Source of the DNA: an uncultured Eubacteriales bacterium
GTDB taxonomy: Bacteria > Bacillota > Clostridia > Oscillospirales > CAG-272
Reading direction: 5' to 3'
Assembly (NCBI GenBank): GCA_934433485.1
Contig: CAKRZR010000001.1
Span: forward strand, 62,001-126,000
DNA length: 64,000 nt
How positions within the stretch are numbered: position 1 is the stretch's first letter; each line of letters opens with the position of its first letter. Both the position numbers and the translations under genes were made by a program. The notes beneath the pieces were generated by a model. That model was not told where the DNA came from and did not search any database. It saw only the letters and a list, made by a program, of their open reading frames with translations. This document shows, piece after piece, positions 8,948 to 16,976 of this stretch.

Positions 8948-9208
8948 TTACGAAATATACGCTTCCTCCGCCATGGATAACAGTTCGTCGTGGCTCAGCT
9001 CCACGATACCGGCGGTGTCGTTTGCGAAGCGCACAAAAATACCGTTGGTGGTGGCGCTGTTCCAGACCTCCGGCTTTGCGAGCGCGCGAAAACGAATTTT
9101 GTCGAGATACGGCTTCATGTCGAGAAGCAGACGGCTCCCGGATACGAAATCGACCGCCAAAATGTGGTCCACAAGCGGCGAGACAGCGGAAATGTATCTC
9201 CGGTTCAA
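8948..9208 (-). CDS. DUF2442-like protein
   Basis: An 86-residue protein beginning NRRYISAVSPLVDHILAVDF, then LDMKPYLDKIRFRALAKPEV. The pattern (a strand before a variable loop, D-[LM]-x-PYL, F-x-x-L, short C-terminal helix) fits DUF2442, small proteins often found beside toxin-antitoxin or regulatory genes, of unknown biochemistry. The TTG start at 9208 is preferred over the longer GTG frame (9241), because AAGGAGAGG precedes it at normal spacing and DUF2442 proteins begin this way. First gene of the lipoprotein operon. Confidence 0.6.
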   Translation of the reverse strand: MNRRYISAVSPLVDHILAVDFVSGSRLLLDMKPYLDKIRFRALAKPEVWNSATTNGIFVRFANDTAGIVELSHDELLSMAEEAYIS

Positions 9209-9262
9209 ATATACCTCTCCTTTCCGAATATAAAACGCCACAGCATATACTGCAGTAACAAT

Positions 9263-9291
9263 AGTATACCGTGGCAGCGGAAAAATGTATA
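9263..9291 (-). promoter_or_regulatory. Probable promoter of the DUF2442-lipoprotein operon
   Basis: Minus-strand TATACT at 9263-9268 preceded by CGG, with only a weak -35 (TATACA at 9286-9291). It lies 55 bases before the TTG start of the first operon gene. Confidence 0.5.
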
Positions 9292-9302
9292 TTCACCAGT
9301 GG

Positions 9303-11789
9303 TTAGTGTTTGGAAAACAGCAAATCGGCAAGCGCGGCGCGCTTGGCACGACTGTCCCCGGTGAGACCAAGCTTGGCGTAAATCTTTGTCACATACTGCT
9401 TGACGCTGCCCTCGGCGAGATAGAGCTTTTCGGCGATTTCCCGGTTGGACAGCCGCTCTGCCGCCAGACAAACGATTTCATATTCCCGTGCGGTCAAATC
9501 GGCGAACACGGTCGGACGCACGCTGCGTTCCTCTTTCTGTCGGGCAAGATACGCGTCTCCCTGTGCAAGGATGGCGGCGGTAAGCTCCGTTTTCGGAAAG
9601 CTGCCGAGAAGGGCGTGCAGGTAACGGTAGTTTTCGACAAAGGGCATGAGGAGTCTGTCCGGCGACGCGTCCTCTATGGCTTTTTCAAGGATTGCGCGTG
9701 CCTCCGTCCGTTTCCCAAGCATTTCATAGGCGGCGGCGGTCTGGATCCGGATGTGCAGACCAACGAGGGCATAATGCATGCTTTCGCAGAGTGCCAAAAG
9801 TCCCTCGCTTCGTCCGATCACGGTGGCATACGCTTCGGCTGCAAGATAAACCGCGTTCTCAATCATCTCCGTCATCGGTTTGCCGGGCGACAAAATGCGC
9901 ACCGTGGCCAGCCTGTGCGCGGCGAATACCGGCGGAATTTTGTCCGTTTCTCCGCGCAGCGCGTAATAATAGGCGCTCATTGCGTTCCAGATTTGGAGCC
10001 ATGCAGCGTTGTGGTGGGACAGCAGCGCGTCATATCGCTCTGACAGCGTGCAGTGCGGCGTCAAATCCATCGCGAGAGACAGCCGCCACGCAAGAAAATC
10101 ACAGCAAAGGAGCATATTGACCTGCCCGTTGTCCGCGATCTGGGCGTAAGCTCCCTCTAAGGCGATATGCGCGTCCGTGAACTGTCCCCGCTGGAACAGA
10201 GCCTCCGCGCGCATAATTTTTTCCGCGCCCTGACCGTGACCGTGGGTGATTTTGTAATAATGCGGCATGCACTCGTCCATTTCCACGATCTCGCTGTCCA
10301 TTTCCCCTGGCGCGCGATAGAACATCCACAGCACCGACGGGGAGCCGAACGTCCATCCGCCGCGATTTTGGATGCTGATCGCCGGTCGGGTCATTTGCGC
10401 GCTGGCGCTGCGGTGGAGGCGGCTCATGGCGCGGATATCGTTATAACAGAGAAAGCTCTCAATGAGATCGCATTCGCCGGAGAGATTGCCGCACTCCTCG
10501 TGTGTCAGCGACTTGTTTTCCGCAATCGCCGCGTGCAGCAGGGCCTTGAGCTCCAGTATCTTCGGAATCTGCCGCCAGTTGAACATACTGCGCATGAGCA
10601 CAAGAATCGCCGTCGGATGGGAAATGAGCGTCTCGCGCGGACAATCCGAAAGCGCGTCCAGAACGATGGCAGGCGCCAGGGAGGAGAGAAGAATTCCGGC
10701 ATCCGCCTCCACCGCGGACAACAGCGCATCAAAATCGCCGCATTTGCGATATTCCGCCATCGCGTGGAGATACTGTCCATGCCGCATGTACCAGAGCCCG
10801 AGCCTGCTTCGATACGCGGATTGCATCGTCTCCGGCAGGGCGGCAAACGTACGACCGGCGCACTCCTTCATCATGTGGTGAAAGCGGTAGGTCATACCAT
10901 CCGGCAGACATTTGACAAACGCGTTCTGCGCGCACAGGTCGTAAAGCAGCGCCTCGGCATGGTCGTCCTCCATGACAAAGCGCGCCATTTCCACGGTAAA
11001 CGCGTCGGTCAGAGCCATGACGGCGAGAAATACGCGCTTTTCCACGGGGAGTGGGTCGATCATCGCGGAGGTGAACATGCCGTAAATATCGGAGGCGGTA
11101 TCCGGCAGCGTACCCTGTTCGGCAAGCGTGCGCAGATGAAGATAGATGGCGGAAAACCAGCCCTCGCTCGCATATAACAGAGCATCGATCTGGCTGTCGG
11201 AAAGCGTGGTGCCGCACCGATGGGCGTAGACGGCAAGCTCCGTATGGTTCAGCCGCAGCTCCTCCACGCCAACGCGGTACACTCTGCCGCCCAATCGAAC
11301 CATTTCCGCGGCTGGCAGAAAACGATCGCGGCTTGCCACGATCAAATGCACATTGGCGGGCAGACGGCGGGTCAGTGTGCAGAGAAATGCGGTGGCACGG
11401 CTGTCTGTGAGAAGGTGAAAATCGTCGATGAAAATGTAGCATATCTCGTCGCCGGACAGCGTATGGCAGAGATCGTCCGTGAGCAGAGCACTGTCCTCCG
11501 CGTCACAGGGACAGTCGTATGCTGCTAGAAACGGAAAACCGCCACGAACAAACGCGTCCTGCACGCTTTTCCAAAATATGGCAAGGTTGTCGGAATACAT
11601 GCTGATGCGGATGACGCGCGCACCCTCTGTCTTGACGCGTTCTGCCAGGTACCAGTGTACCGCCGTCGTTTTTCCGTAGCCCATCGGCGCCACCACCGTC
11701 GTCAGCGCACAGCGGGAGATCGGACGCAGACTCTCCTGCAGTCGCTCGGATATGTAGATGGTATTGAGATTCCACTTCGCCTTCGGCAT
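9303..11789 (-). CDS. MalT-like LuxR-family transcriptional regulator
   Basis: An 828-residue large ATP-binding LuxR regulator. The N-terminal STAND-type NTPase has Walker A APMGYGKTTA (about 34-43) and Walker B YIFIDDFHLL (about 118-127). A long helical, TPR-like middle follows, and residues from about 764 form a LuxR helix-turn-helix (LTAREYEIVCLAAERLSNRE, then EIAEKLYL). In this family an inducer plus ATP drives multimerisation and DNA binding. Nothing in the window identifies an inducer, and no maltose genes are adjacent; the nearest downstream genes are the lipoprotein operon. GGGAGG precedes the ATG and a consensus-like promoter lies 57 bases upstream. Confidence 0.92.
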   Translation of the reverse strand: MPKAKWNLNTIYISERLQESLRPISRCALTTVVAPMGYGKTTAVHWYLAERVKTEGARVIRISMYSDNLAIFWKSVQDAFVRGGFPFLAAYDCPCDAEDSALLTDDLCHTLSGDEICYIFIDDFHLLTDSRATAFLCTLTRRLPANVHLIVASRDRFLPAAEMVRLGGRVYRVGVEELRLNHTELAVYAHRCGTTLSDSQIDALLYASEGWFSAIYLHLRTLAEQGTLPDTASDIYGMFTSAMIDPLPVEKRVFLAVMALTDAFTVEMARFVMEDDHAEALLYDLCAQNAFVKCLPDGMTYRFHHMMKECAGRTFAALPETMQSAYRSRLGLWYMRHGQYLHAMAEYRKCGDFDALLSAVEADAGILLSSLAPAIVLDALSDCPRETLISHPTAILVLMRSMFNWRQIPKILELKALLHAAIAENKSLTHEECGNLSGECDLIESFLCYNDIRAMSRLHRSASAQMTRPAISIQNRGGWTFGSPSVLWMFYRAPGEMDSEIVEMDECMPHYYKITHGHGQGAEKIMRAEALFQRGQFTDAHIALEGAYAQIADNGQVNMLLCCDFLAWRLSLAMDLTPHCTLSERYDALLSHHNAAWLQIWNAMSAYYYALRGETDKIPPVFAAHRLATVRILSPGKPMTEMIENAVYLAAEAYATVIGRSEGLLALCESMHYALVGLHIRIQTAAAYEMLGKRTEARAILEKAIEDASPDRLLMPFVENYRYLHALLGSFPKTELTAAILAQGDAYLARQKEERSVRPTVFADLTAREYEIVCLAAERLSNREIAEKLYLAEGSVKQYVTKIYAKLGLTGDSRAKRAALADLLFSKH

Positions 11790-11845
11790 GATACGCCTCC
11801 CTGTGTGATGAACACGACGTTTTTATTACAATATAAGTATACATA

Positions 11846-11874
11846 AGTATACCATGTTTGCTGACGATTTGCAA
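11846..11874 (-). promoter_or_regulatory. Promoter of the MalT-like regulator
   Basis: Minus-strand TTGCAA (11869-11874), 17-nt spacer ending TGG, TATACT (11846-11851). A second TATACT (11836-11841) lies ten bases downstream. It abuts the 3' end of the LysR gene. Confidence 0.8.
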
Positions 11875-11877
11875 GCG

Positions 11878-12807
11878 TCAGTGGAATACATCCCGCGCGG
11901 TTTCAATAAAAGCGGACATAGCGCGCGTGAGATAGCGGTTTTTCTTGTAGCCGATGGACATTTTGCGTTTTGCTGCCGGATGACCGATGCGGTAGTAGAA
12001 GCAGCCGTCCGCGCCGGTTTTGCGTGCGAGAATGTCTGTGACAAAGGAAATGCCCAGTCCCGCGCGCGTCAGATTGAAGGAGGTAATGAGCTGATCCAGC
12101 TCGATCTTCCTGCGCGGTTCGAAGCCGAAATCCGCACAGATGGCATTGCCGCGCCAGTGCAGATCGTTGCCGGGCTTGAGAGTAAGAAATTCCTCCTGCC
12201 GAAATGCCCGAAGATCCACAGCGGGATAGTCGTATACACTGCCGGCGGCGACCGCTGTGACCGTCATGGCATGGTCCCGCAGAGCATCGTTGACGGGATT
12301 CTGCACCGGCACGGCAAGCAGCACGTTTTCCTCGAACAGCTCCTGTGCTTCATAGTATTTCGGGTCAAAATCGTGCGCAACGAGCAGCTCGATTTCCTCC
12401 GACAGCAGCTTTTCGCGCAGCTGTGGGGAATTGGACTCCACAAGCTCCACCTGGATGTACGGGTAGCACTTCATAAACTCGGTGAGAATTTCCGGGATGA
12501 TGAAGGACGATACGAAATTTTCGCCGCTTGCGATGATCTTGCCGGCAAGTAGCGATGAAAGATCATGCAGTCTGCTGCGGGTATTCCTCTCGATGGCACG
12601 GATCTCCTCCAGTGCTTCGATGTAGATTCTGCCCTCGTCTGTCAGCTGCAAACGCAGGGAGGAGCGGTCGAAAATCGTGATGCCCAGCTCGTCCTCCACC
12701 CGTTTGACCGCCATGGACAGCGCGGGCTGCGACAAAAAGAGCCGTTTTGCAGCTTTGGAGAAGCTTTTTTCTTCATAAACCGCCAAAATATAGTCGTTTT
12801 CTTTCAT
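11878..12807 (-). CDS. LysR-family transcriptional regulator
   Basis: A 309-residue protein with an N-terminal winged helix-turn-helix (SFSKAAKRLFLSQPALSMAV, about 14-33) and a C-terminal periplasmic-binding-protein-like effector domain, the usual LysR length and order. Start set at ATG 12807 with AGGTGG upstream, rather than GTG three codons earlier. It is divergent from the TAXI-TRAP transporter genes and shares their 109-base control region. The usual LysR rule therefore predicts that it controls the transporter and itself in response to a small organic acid or similar effector. Confidence 0.93.
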   Translation of the reverse strand: MKENDYILAVYEEKSFSKAAKRLFLSQPALSMAVKRVEDELGITIFDRSSLRLQLTDEGRIYIEALEEIRAIERNTRSRLHDLSSLLAGKIIASGENFVSSFIIPEILTEFMKCYPYIQVELVESNSPQLREKLLSEEIELLVAHDFDPKYYEAQELFEENVLLAVPVQNPVNDALRDHAMTVTAVAAGSVYDYPAVDLRAFRQEEFLTLKPGNDLHWRGNAICADFGFEPRRKIELDQLITSFNLTRAGLGISFVTDILARKTGADGCFYYRIGHPAAKRKMSIGYKKNRYLTRAMSAFIETARDVFH

Positions 12808-12840
12808 ACGAGCCACCTATCAGGGAAATTTATAGAAATC

Positions 12841-12855
12841 ATAAGTCGATACTAT
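12841..12855. promoter_or_regulatory. Candidate LysR operator (T-N11-A)
   Basis: ATAAGTCGATACTAT is a near-palindrome of the LysR T-N11-A type, with half-sites AGT/ACT around CGAT. It directly adjoins the -35 of the transporter promoter and lies in the LysR gene's own upstream region, a classic place for activator binding and autoregulation. Confidence 0.45.
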
Positions 12856-12884
12856 TTGATTATAGCACAAATCTGTGGTATAAT
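12856..12884 (+). promoter_or_regulatory. Promoter of the TAXI-TRAP operon
   Basis: TTGATT (12856-12861), 17-nt spacer ending TGTGG, TATAAT (12879-12884), 33 bases before the ATG of the binding protein. Confidence 0.8.
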
Positions 12885-12916
12885 CAATACATAATTATTC
12901 ATTGGAGGGATTTTTT

Positions 12917-13891
12917 ATGAAAAAATTCTTTGTAGTTCTGTTGGCGGCAGTCATGGCGTTCGCATGTGTTTCCTGTGGTTCTTCCGGTGCCAAGCTCCGT
13001 TTTGTGACCGGTGGTGAATCCGGCACCTATTATGGCTTTGGCTCCGTTCTTGCCCAGCACGCGACCAACAACGCCGGCATTTCCGTAACGGGTGTTGTGG
13101 GCGCAGGCTCCAAATCCAACATCAACGAGCTTGAGGACGGCAACGCGGAGCTGGCGTTCTGTCAGTCCGACGTAATGGCGTACGCGTATCAGGGGACGAA
13201 CCTCTTTGACGCGCCGGTGACATGCTTCTCCACCGTAGCGGCGCTTTATACCGAGCAGGTGCAGATTGTCACCATCGACGAATCCATCAAGACTGTCGCG
13301 GATCTCGCGGGCAAAAAGGTATCCGTAGGTGCGGCGGGCTCCGGTGTGTATTTCAATGCTGTGGATATCCTCTCCGCATATGGCATTGGCGAGCTCGACG
13401 CGGACGGCAAGTTCACGCAGATCGACGCGACTTATCAGTCGTTCGGCGATTCCGCGGACGCGCTGAAGGACGGCAAGATCGATGCCGCGTTCATTGTAGC
13501 CGGTGCGCCGACCACCGCTGTGACCGACCTTGCGACCACCAAGTCCGTATATCTTGTTTCCCTCGACGACGCGCATATCGACGCGTTATTGCAGAAATCC
13601 CCGTATTACACGAAGGTCACCATTGCGAAGGACGTTTACAATCTCGACGTGGACGTCACCACGGTTGCGGTTGGCGCGGTTGTGCTTGCGCAGAACGACG
13701 TGTCTGAGGACGCCATCTACGCGTTCACGAAGGATATTTTCGACAACTACCAGAATCTCACCGCAAACCACGCGAAATACGCAGAGCTGAGCATCGAATA
13801 CGCCTCCTCCATCACCTCGGTACCGTATCATCCGGGTGCCGCCAAGTATTTTGCGGAAAAGGGCATTACCGTTCCCACCGCGGCGAAGTAA
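12917..13891 (+). CDS. TAXI-family TRAP transporter solute-binding protein
   Basis: A 324-residue lipoprotein (signal with VSCGSSG lipobox region) followed by a TAXI-family binding domain. Typical signs are the early glycine-rich GGESGTYYGFG and the later VGAAGSGVYFNAVDIL and DAAFIVAGAPTTAV segments. TAXI proteins capture organic anions such as dicarboxylates or glutamate and hand them to a TRAP permease; the exact ligand cannot be read. The ATG at 12917 is preferred over TTG 12902, because GGAGGGA lies just before it. The permease gene follows after a hairpin. Confidence 0.93.
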   Translation: MKKFFVVLLAAVMAFACVSCGSSGAKLRFVTGGESGTYYGFGSVLAQHATNNAGISVTGVVGAGSKSNINELEDGNAELAFCQSDVMAYAYQGTNLFDAPVTCFSTVAALYTEQVQIVTIDESIKTVADLAGKKVSVGAAGSGVYFNAVDILSAYGIGELDADGKFTQIDATYQSFGDSADALKDGKIDAAFIVAGAPTTAVTDLATTKSVYLVSLDDAHIDALLQKSPYYTKVTIAKDVYNLDVDVTTVAVGAVVLAQNDVSEDAIYAFTKDIFDNYQNLTANHAKYAELSIEYASSITSVPYHPGAAKYFAEKGITVPTAAK

Positions 13892-13908
13892 TCGCTCCAT
13901 AGTATTTA

Positions 13909-13942
13909 GGGGGCGGTGCTTCTTTCACGAAACATCGCCCCC
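13909..13942 (+). terminator. Intra-operon hairpin (probable partial terminator)
   Basis: Ten-bp stem GGGGGCGGTG (13909-13918) / CATCGCCCCC (13933-13942) with one G-T wobble and a weak T-rich tail. It lies between the binding-protein and permease genes. Such hairpins commonly leave more binding protein than permease by stopping part of the transcripts or protecting the upstream mRNA. Confidence 0.65.
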
Positions 13943-13978
13943 TCTTCTTGTAATACCGATGGAAAGGTGTGTTCCCTG

Positions 13979-15985
13979 ATGGACGAAAACAAACAAAACC
14001 TTACAGAACAACAGGCGGATCTTGAGGAGATCATGCGGAAATACGACAAGGAGTCGAATACCCGGATCTGGACCGGCGTTCCGAAGATCATCGTGTCCGC
14101 GTTTCTTTTCTGCTTCTCCCTCTACTGCATGTACATGACGCTGTTCAGCACCGCCTTGCCGGAGACCAGACTTTCCCTGTTCCTCGGCTTTATCACCATT
14201 GCCGGGTACCTGACGTATCCGATGAACAAAAAGCATGTGACGCCGAACCGTCTGCCGTGGTACGATATTGTGCTCATGGTGCTCGGTGCCGCCAGCTTCT
14301 TCTATTTTGCCGCAAACGCGCTCTCCATTATCCAGATTGCCACGCGGATCACGCCGTTCCATGTTGTCGTTGGCTGCGTTGGGATTTTGGTGCTCGTCGA
14401 GCTGTGCCGCCGTTGCGTCGGGATCCCGATCCTCTGTATCGTCGGGGCGCTCGTAATTTACGCGTTTGCGAACCAGATGTCGTTCAATGCGGATTTTTAT
14501 GCGGCGCTGAAAACCATCATCTATAAGCTGTTTTACACGACAAACGGCGTCATCGGCACGCCTACGAACGTCTGCTTCACGTATATCGTGCTGTTTATCA
14601 TTTTCGGCGCGTTTTTGGAGAGAACCGGGATTGCCAATTTCTTCATTTCGTTCGCGAACCGGATCGCGGGATGGTCGTCCGGAGGTCCCGCGAAGGTTGC
14701 CGTGATTTCCTCCGCGCTGTGCGGCATGGTGTCCGGTTCCTCGGTCGGCAATACGGTCACGACAGGCTCTGTGACGATTCCCATGATGAAGAAAACCGGA
14801 TATAAACCGGAGTTTGCAGGAGCCGTGGAAGCCGCCGCGTCAACGGGTGGACAGATCATGCCGCCGATCATGGGCGCCGCCGCGTTTTTGATGGCGGAAT
14901 ACATGAATCTGCCATATGCGGAGGTAGCGGTCAAGGCGATCCTTCCCGCGGTACTCTACTTCACCGGAATTTTCATAGCGGTACATCTGGAAGCGAAAAA
15001 GCTCGGACTCAAAGGTATTTCCAAGGAAGAAATGCCAAAGTGGTCGTATCTTGCAAAGAATATCTATCTGATTCTTCCGTTGGTTCTGCTCATCTACCTT
15101 GTTTCCTCCGGCTCCAAAACCATGGCTTCCTCTGCGGCGATCTCCATTATCGTGGCGTTCTTCGTAGGCGCTGTCAACACGGTGCTGGAAACGGTACGCG
15201 CACGGGAAACCGGTACCACGGTTGGCAAAGCGGTTGCGGCGGGACTGAAGCAATCGGTCCTCTCCGCTGTGGATGCGCTGGTTGTCGGTTCCAAGGGATC
15301 GATCACGGTAGCGGTCGCCTGCGCGATGGCAGGTATGATCGCCGGGTGCATCACGGTCACCGGTCTTGCGTCCATTCTCATCAACGCGATCGTGCAGGTG
15401 GCAGGCAATGCGACCATCATCGGTCTGGTGCTGACCATGATCTGTTGTATCGTGCTCGGCATGGGCGTGCCGACGACGGCGAACTACTGCATTATGGCGT
15501 CCACGTGTGCACCGATTCTGATCCAGCTGAACTTCCCGCCGGTTGCCGCGCATTTCTTCGTATTCTATTTCGGCATTGTCGCGGACATCACGCCGCCGGT
15601 CGCCCTTGCCGCGTATGCCGGCTCCGCGATCGCCAAATCGAACCCGATGAAAACAGGACTGAACGCCACCAAGCTCGCGATTGCCGCGTTCATCGTGCCG
15701 TACATCTTCGCCTACAGTCCGCAGATGCTCATGGAGAATATCTCGTCGTGGGTTGAAGTCGTGATGATTGTCATTTCTGCTGTTCTTGGACTCATGTCCA
15801 TTGCCGCCGCGCTGAACGGATTCTTCATTCGCAAAATCCCGGTGCTGCTCCGCCTCGCGCTGACTGCCGGAGGACTGTGCATGATGATCCCGGGGACGTT
15901 CAGCGACCTGATCGGCTTTGCCGTACTCGCCGCGGTGTGCGTCTATCAGATTCTCATGAAAAAGAAAGAAGCAAAGACTGCGTAA
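13979..15985 (+). CDS. TRAP transporter fused permease (4TM/12TM)
   Basis: A 668-residue polytopic protein joining the small (DctQ-like) and large (DctM-like) TRAP subunits, the form that partners TAXI binding proteins. About 16 or more hydrophobic segments are visible. Strings such as GSSVGNTVTTGSVTIPMMKK, STGGQIMPPIMGAAAF and GMGVPTTANYCIMA are conserved DctM-type re-entrant regions. Uptake is driven by an ion gradient rather than ATP. Start chosen at ATG 13979 (MDENKQNL) with GGAAAGGTG upstream; the longer CTG frame runs through the hairpin. Confidence 0.93.
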   Translation: MDENKQNLTEQQADLEEIMRKYDKESNTRIWTGVPKIIVSAFLFCFSLYCMYMTLFSTALPETRLSLFLGFITIAGYLTYPMNKKHVTPNRLPWYDIVLMVLGAASFFYFAANALSIIQIATRITPFHVVVGCVGILVLVELCRRCVGIPILCIVGALVIYAFANQMSFNADFYAALKTIIYKLFYTTNGVIGTPTNVCFTYIVLFIIFGAFLERTGIANFFISFANRIAGWSSGGPAKVAVISSALCGMVSGSSVGNTVTTGSVTIPMMKKTGYKPEFAGAVEAAASTGGQIMPPIMGAAAFLMAEYMNLPYAEVAVKAILPAVLYFTGIFIAVHLEAKKLGLKGISKEEMPKWSYLAKNIYLILPLVLLIYLVSSGSKTMASSAAISIIVAFFVGAVNTVLETVRARETGTTVGKAVAAGLKQSVLSAVDALVVGSKGSITVAVACAMAGMIAGCITVTGLASILINAIVQVAGNATIIGLVLTMICCIVLGMGVPTTANYCIMASTCAPILIQLNFPPVAAHFFVFYFGIVADITPPVALAAYAGSAIAKSNPMKTGLNATKLAIAAFIVPYIFAYSPQMLMENISSWVEVVMIVISAVLGLMSIAAALNGFFIRKIPVLLRLALTAGGLCMMIPGTFSDLIGFAVLAAVCVYQILMKKKEAKTA

Positions 15986-16015
15986 AGGGGCAGCGGTCGA
16001 AAACACCGTACAGCG

Positions 16016-16058
16016 AAAAAGCCTGTGTGTATCGAACAACGGTCCATACAGGCTTTTT
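16016..16058. terminator. Bidirectional terminator
   Basis: Stem AAAAAGCCTGT (16016-16026) / ACAGGCTTTTT (16048-16058) between the TRAP permease gene and the convergent EamA transporter gene, with A and T runs on both sides. Confidence 0.9.
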
Positions 16059-16074
16059 TAAAATTGATGCGTAT

Positions 16075-16965
16075 TTACAGATTCATCATGCACAGCGCGC
16101 CAAATGTCAATACCATGCCGAGCGCGCTTTTTAACGTGATCCGTTCGCCGAACAGCAGCGCCGCCATAACGATGGTGAGCACAAGGGAGATGCCCTGCAT
16201 GAGCGGATACATTTCCGCCGCGGGAATGATACCGGCAGCGCAGGTTTTGAAATAGTTGTAGACAAACAGTCCCGCCGCCATTACGCCGATGTAGAGGTAG
16301 AGCTTTTTCTGGCGGCAGACGGTGTTTTCCTCCGATTTGCGGCAGAGAAGCACGATTCCCAGTACCACGGCAGCGACGGCGAATGTGTAGAAGTTGTATA
16401 CCGCTTTGCTCGCCGTCGGCTGCAAACGCGCGAACAGTTTTTGCGACAGGTCACACAGTCCGTTCGCGAGTCCGGCGGCAAAGAGCAGCGCGTACGACTT
16501 CGCGTTCAGCTTTGCCTTGATCGTGTTGTTGTAGCTGCACATGAGAAACACGGCGAAGAGCAGCACGAGATAGCCGACCCATTGGAGTAACCGCGTCTGT
16601 TCGTCGAAAAAGATCTGACACACGACGATGGGCAGAATCGTGCCGAGCAGAATAAAGACCTCTACCATGACGTACGCGCCGGTTTTTACGGAGAGGAGCC
16701 AGAACAGCACGAATCCCGCCTGACAAACGCCGGACAGAAGCGAAATCGCCATGCCAACCGGCTGCAGGGCAAAGGACGAGATGGAGCCGTTTTCCACAAG
16801 CGCAAAAACGAATCCCACAACGATGCAGAGCGCCATGCGCACCGTATTCATGTACACGGCATCCACGGTCGTGCGGATCATCCCGCTGGTGCGTTTGCCG
16901 CAGTATGCCTTTGCCGTACCGCCAACCATTGCCAGCGCAATGAAGAGATATCCGACAGGTACCAT
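16075..16965 (-). CDS. EamA/DMT-family transporter
   Basis: A 296-residue membrane protein with about ten hydrophobic segments in two halves, the drug/metabolite transporter fold. The second half ends in GERITLKSALGMVLTFGALC, typical of EamA repeats. Start taken at ATG 16965 (MVPVGYLFIALAMVGG), 11 bases after the GH95 stop; the longer open frame upstream is basic, non-membrane shadow sequence. The ribosome site is weak, so translation may be coupled to the glycosidase. Context suggests movement of a sugar or related metabolite, but EamA substrates are diverse. Confidence 0.85.
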   Translation of the reverse strand: MVPVGYLFIALAMVGGTAKAYCGKRTSGMIRTTVDAVYMNTVRMALCIVVGFVFALVENGSISSFALQPVGMAISLLSGVCQAGFVLFWLLSVKTGAYVMVEVFILLGTILPIVVCQIFFDEQTRLLQWVGYLVLLFAVFLMCSYNNTIKAKLNAKSYALLFAAGLANGLCDLSQKLFARLQPTASKAVYNFYTFAVAAVVLGIVLLCRKSEENTVCRQKKLYLYIGVMAAGLFVYNYFKTCAAGIIPAAEMYPLMQGISLVLTIVMAALLFGERITLKSALGMVLTFGALCMMNL

Positions 16966-16976
16966 AGCAGCGAAAA

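Noticed and set aside
12902..12916. TTG start for the TAXI binding protein
   Set aside because: It overlaps the GGAGGGA ribosome site; the ATG at 12917 begins a proper signal peptide.
14840..16039. 399-residue minus-strand open frame
   Set aside because: Antisense to the TRAP permease; extremely His/Arg/Asp-rich with no recognisable domain.
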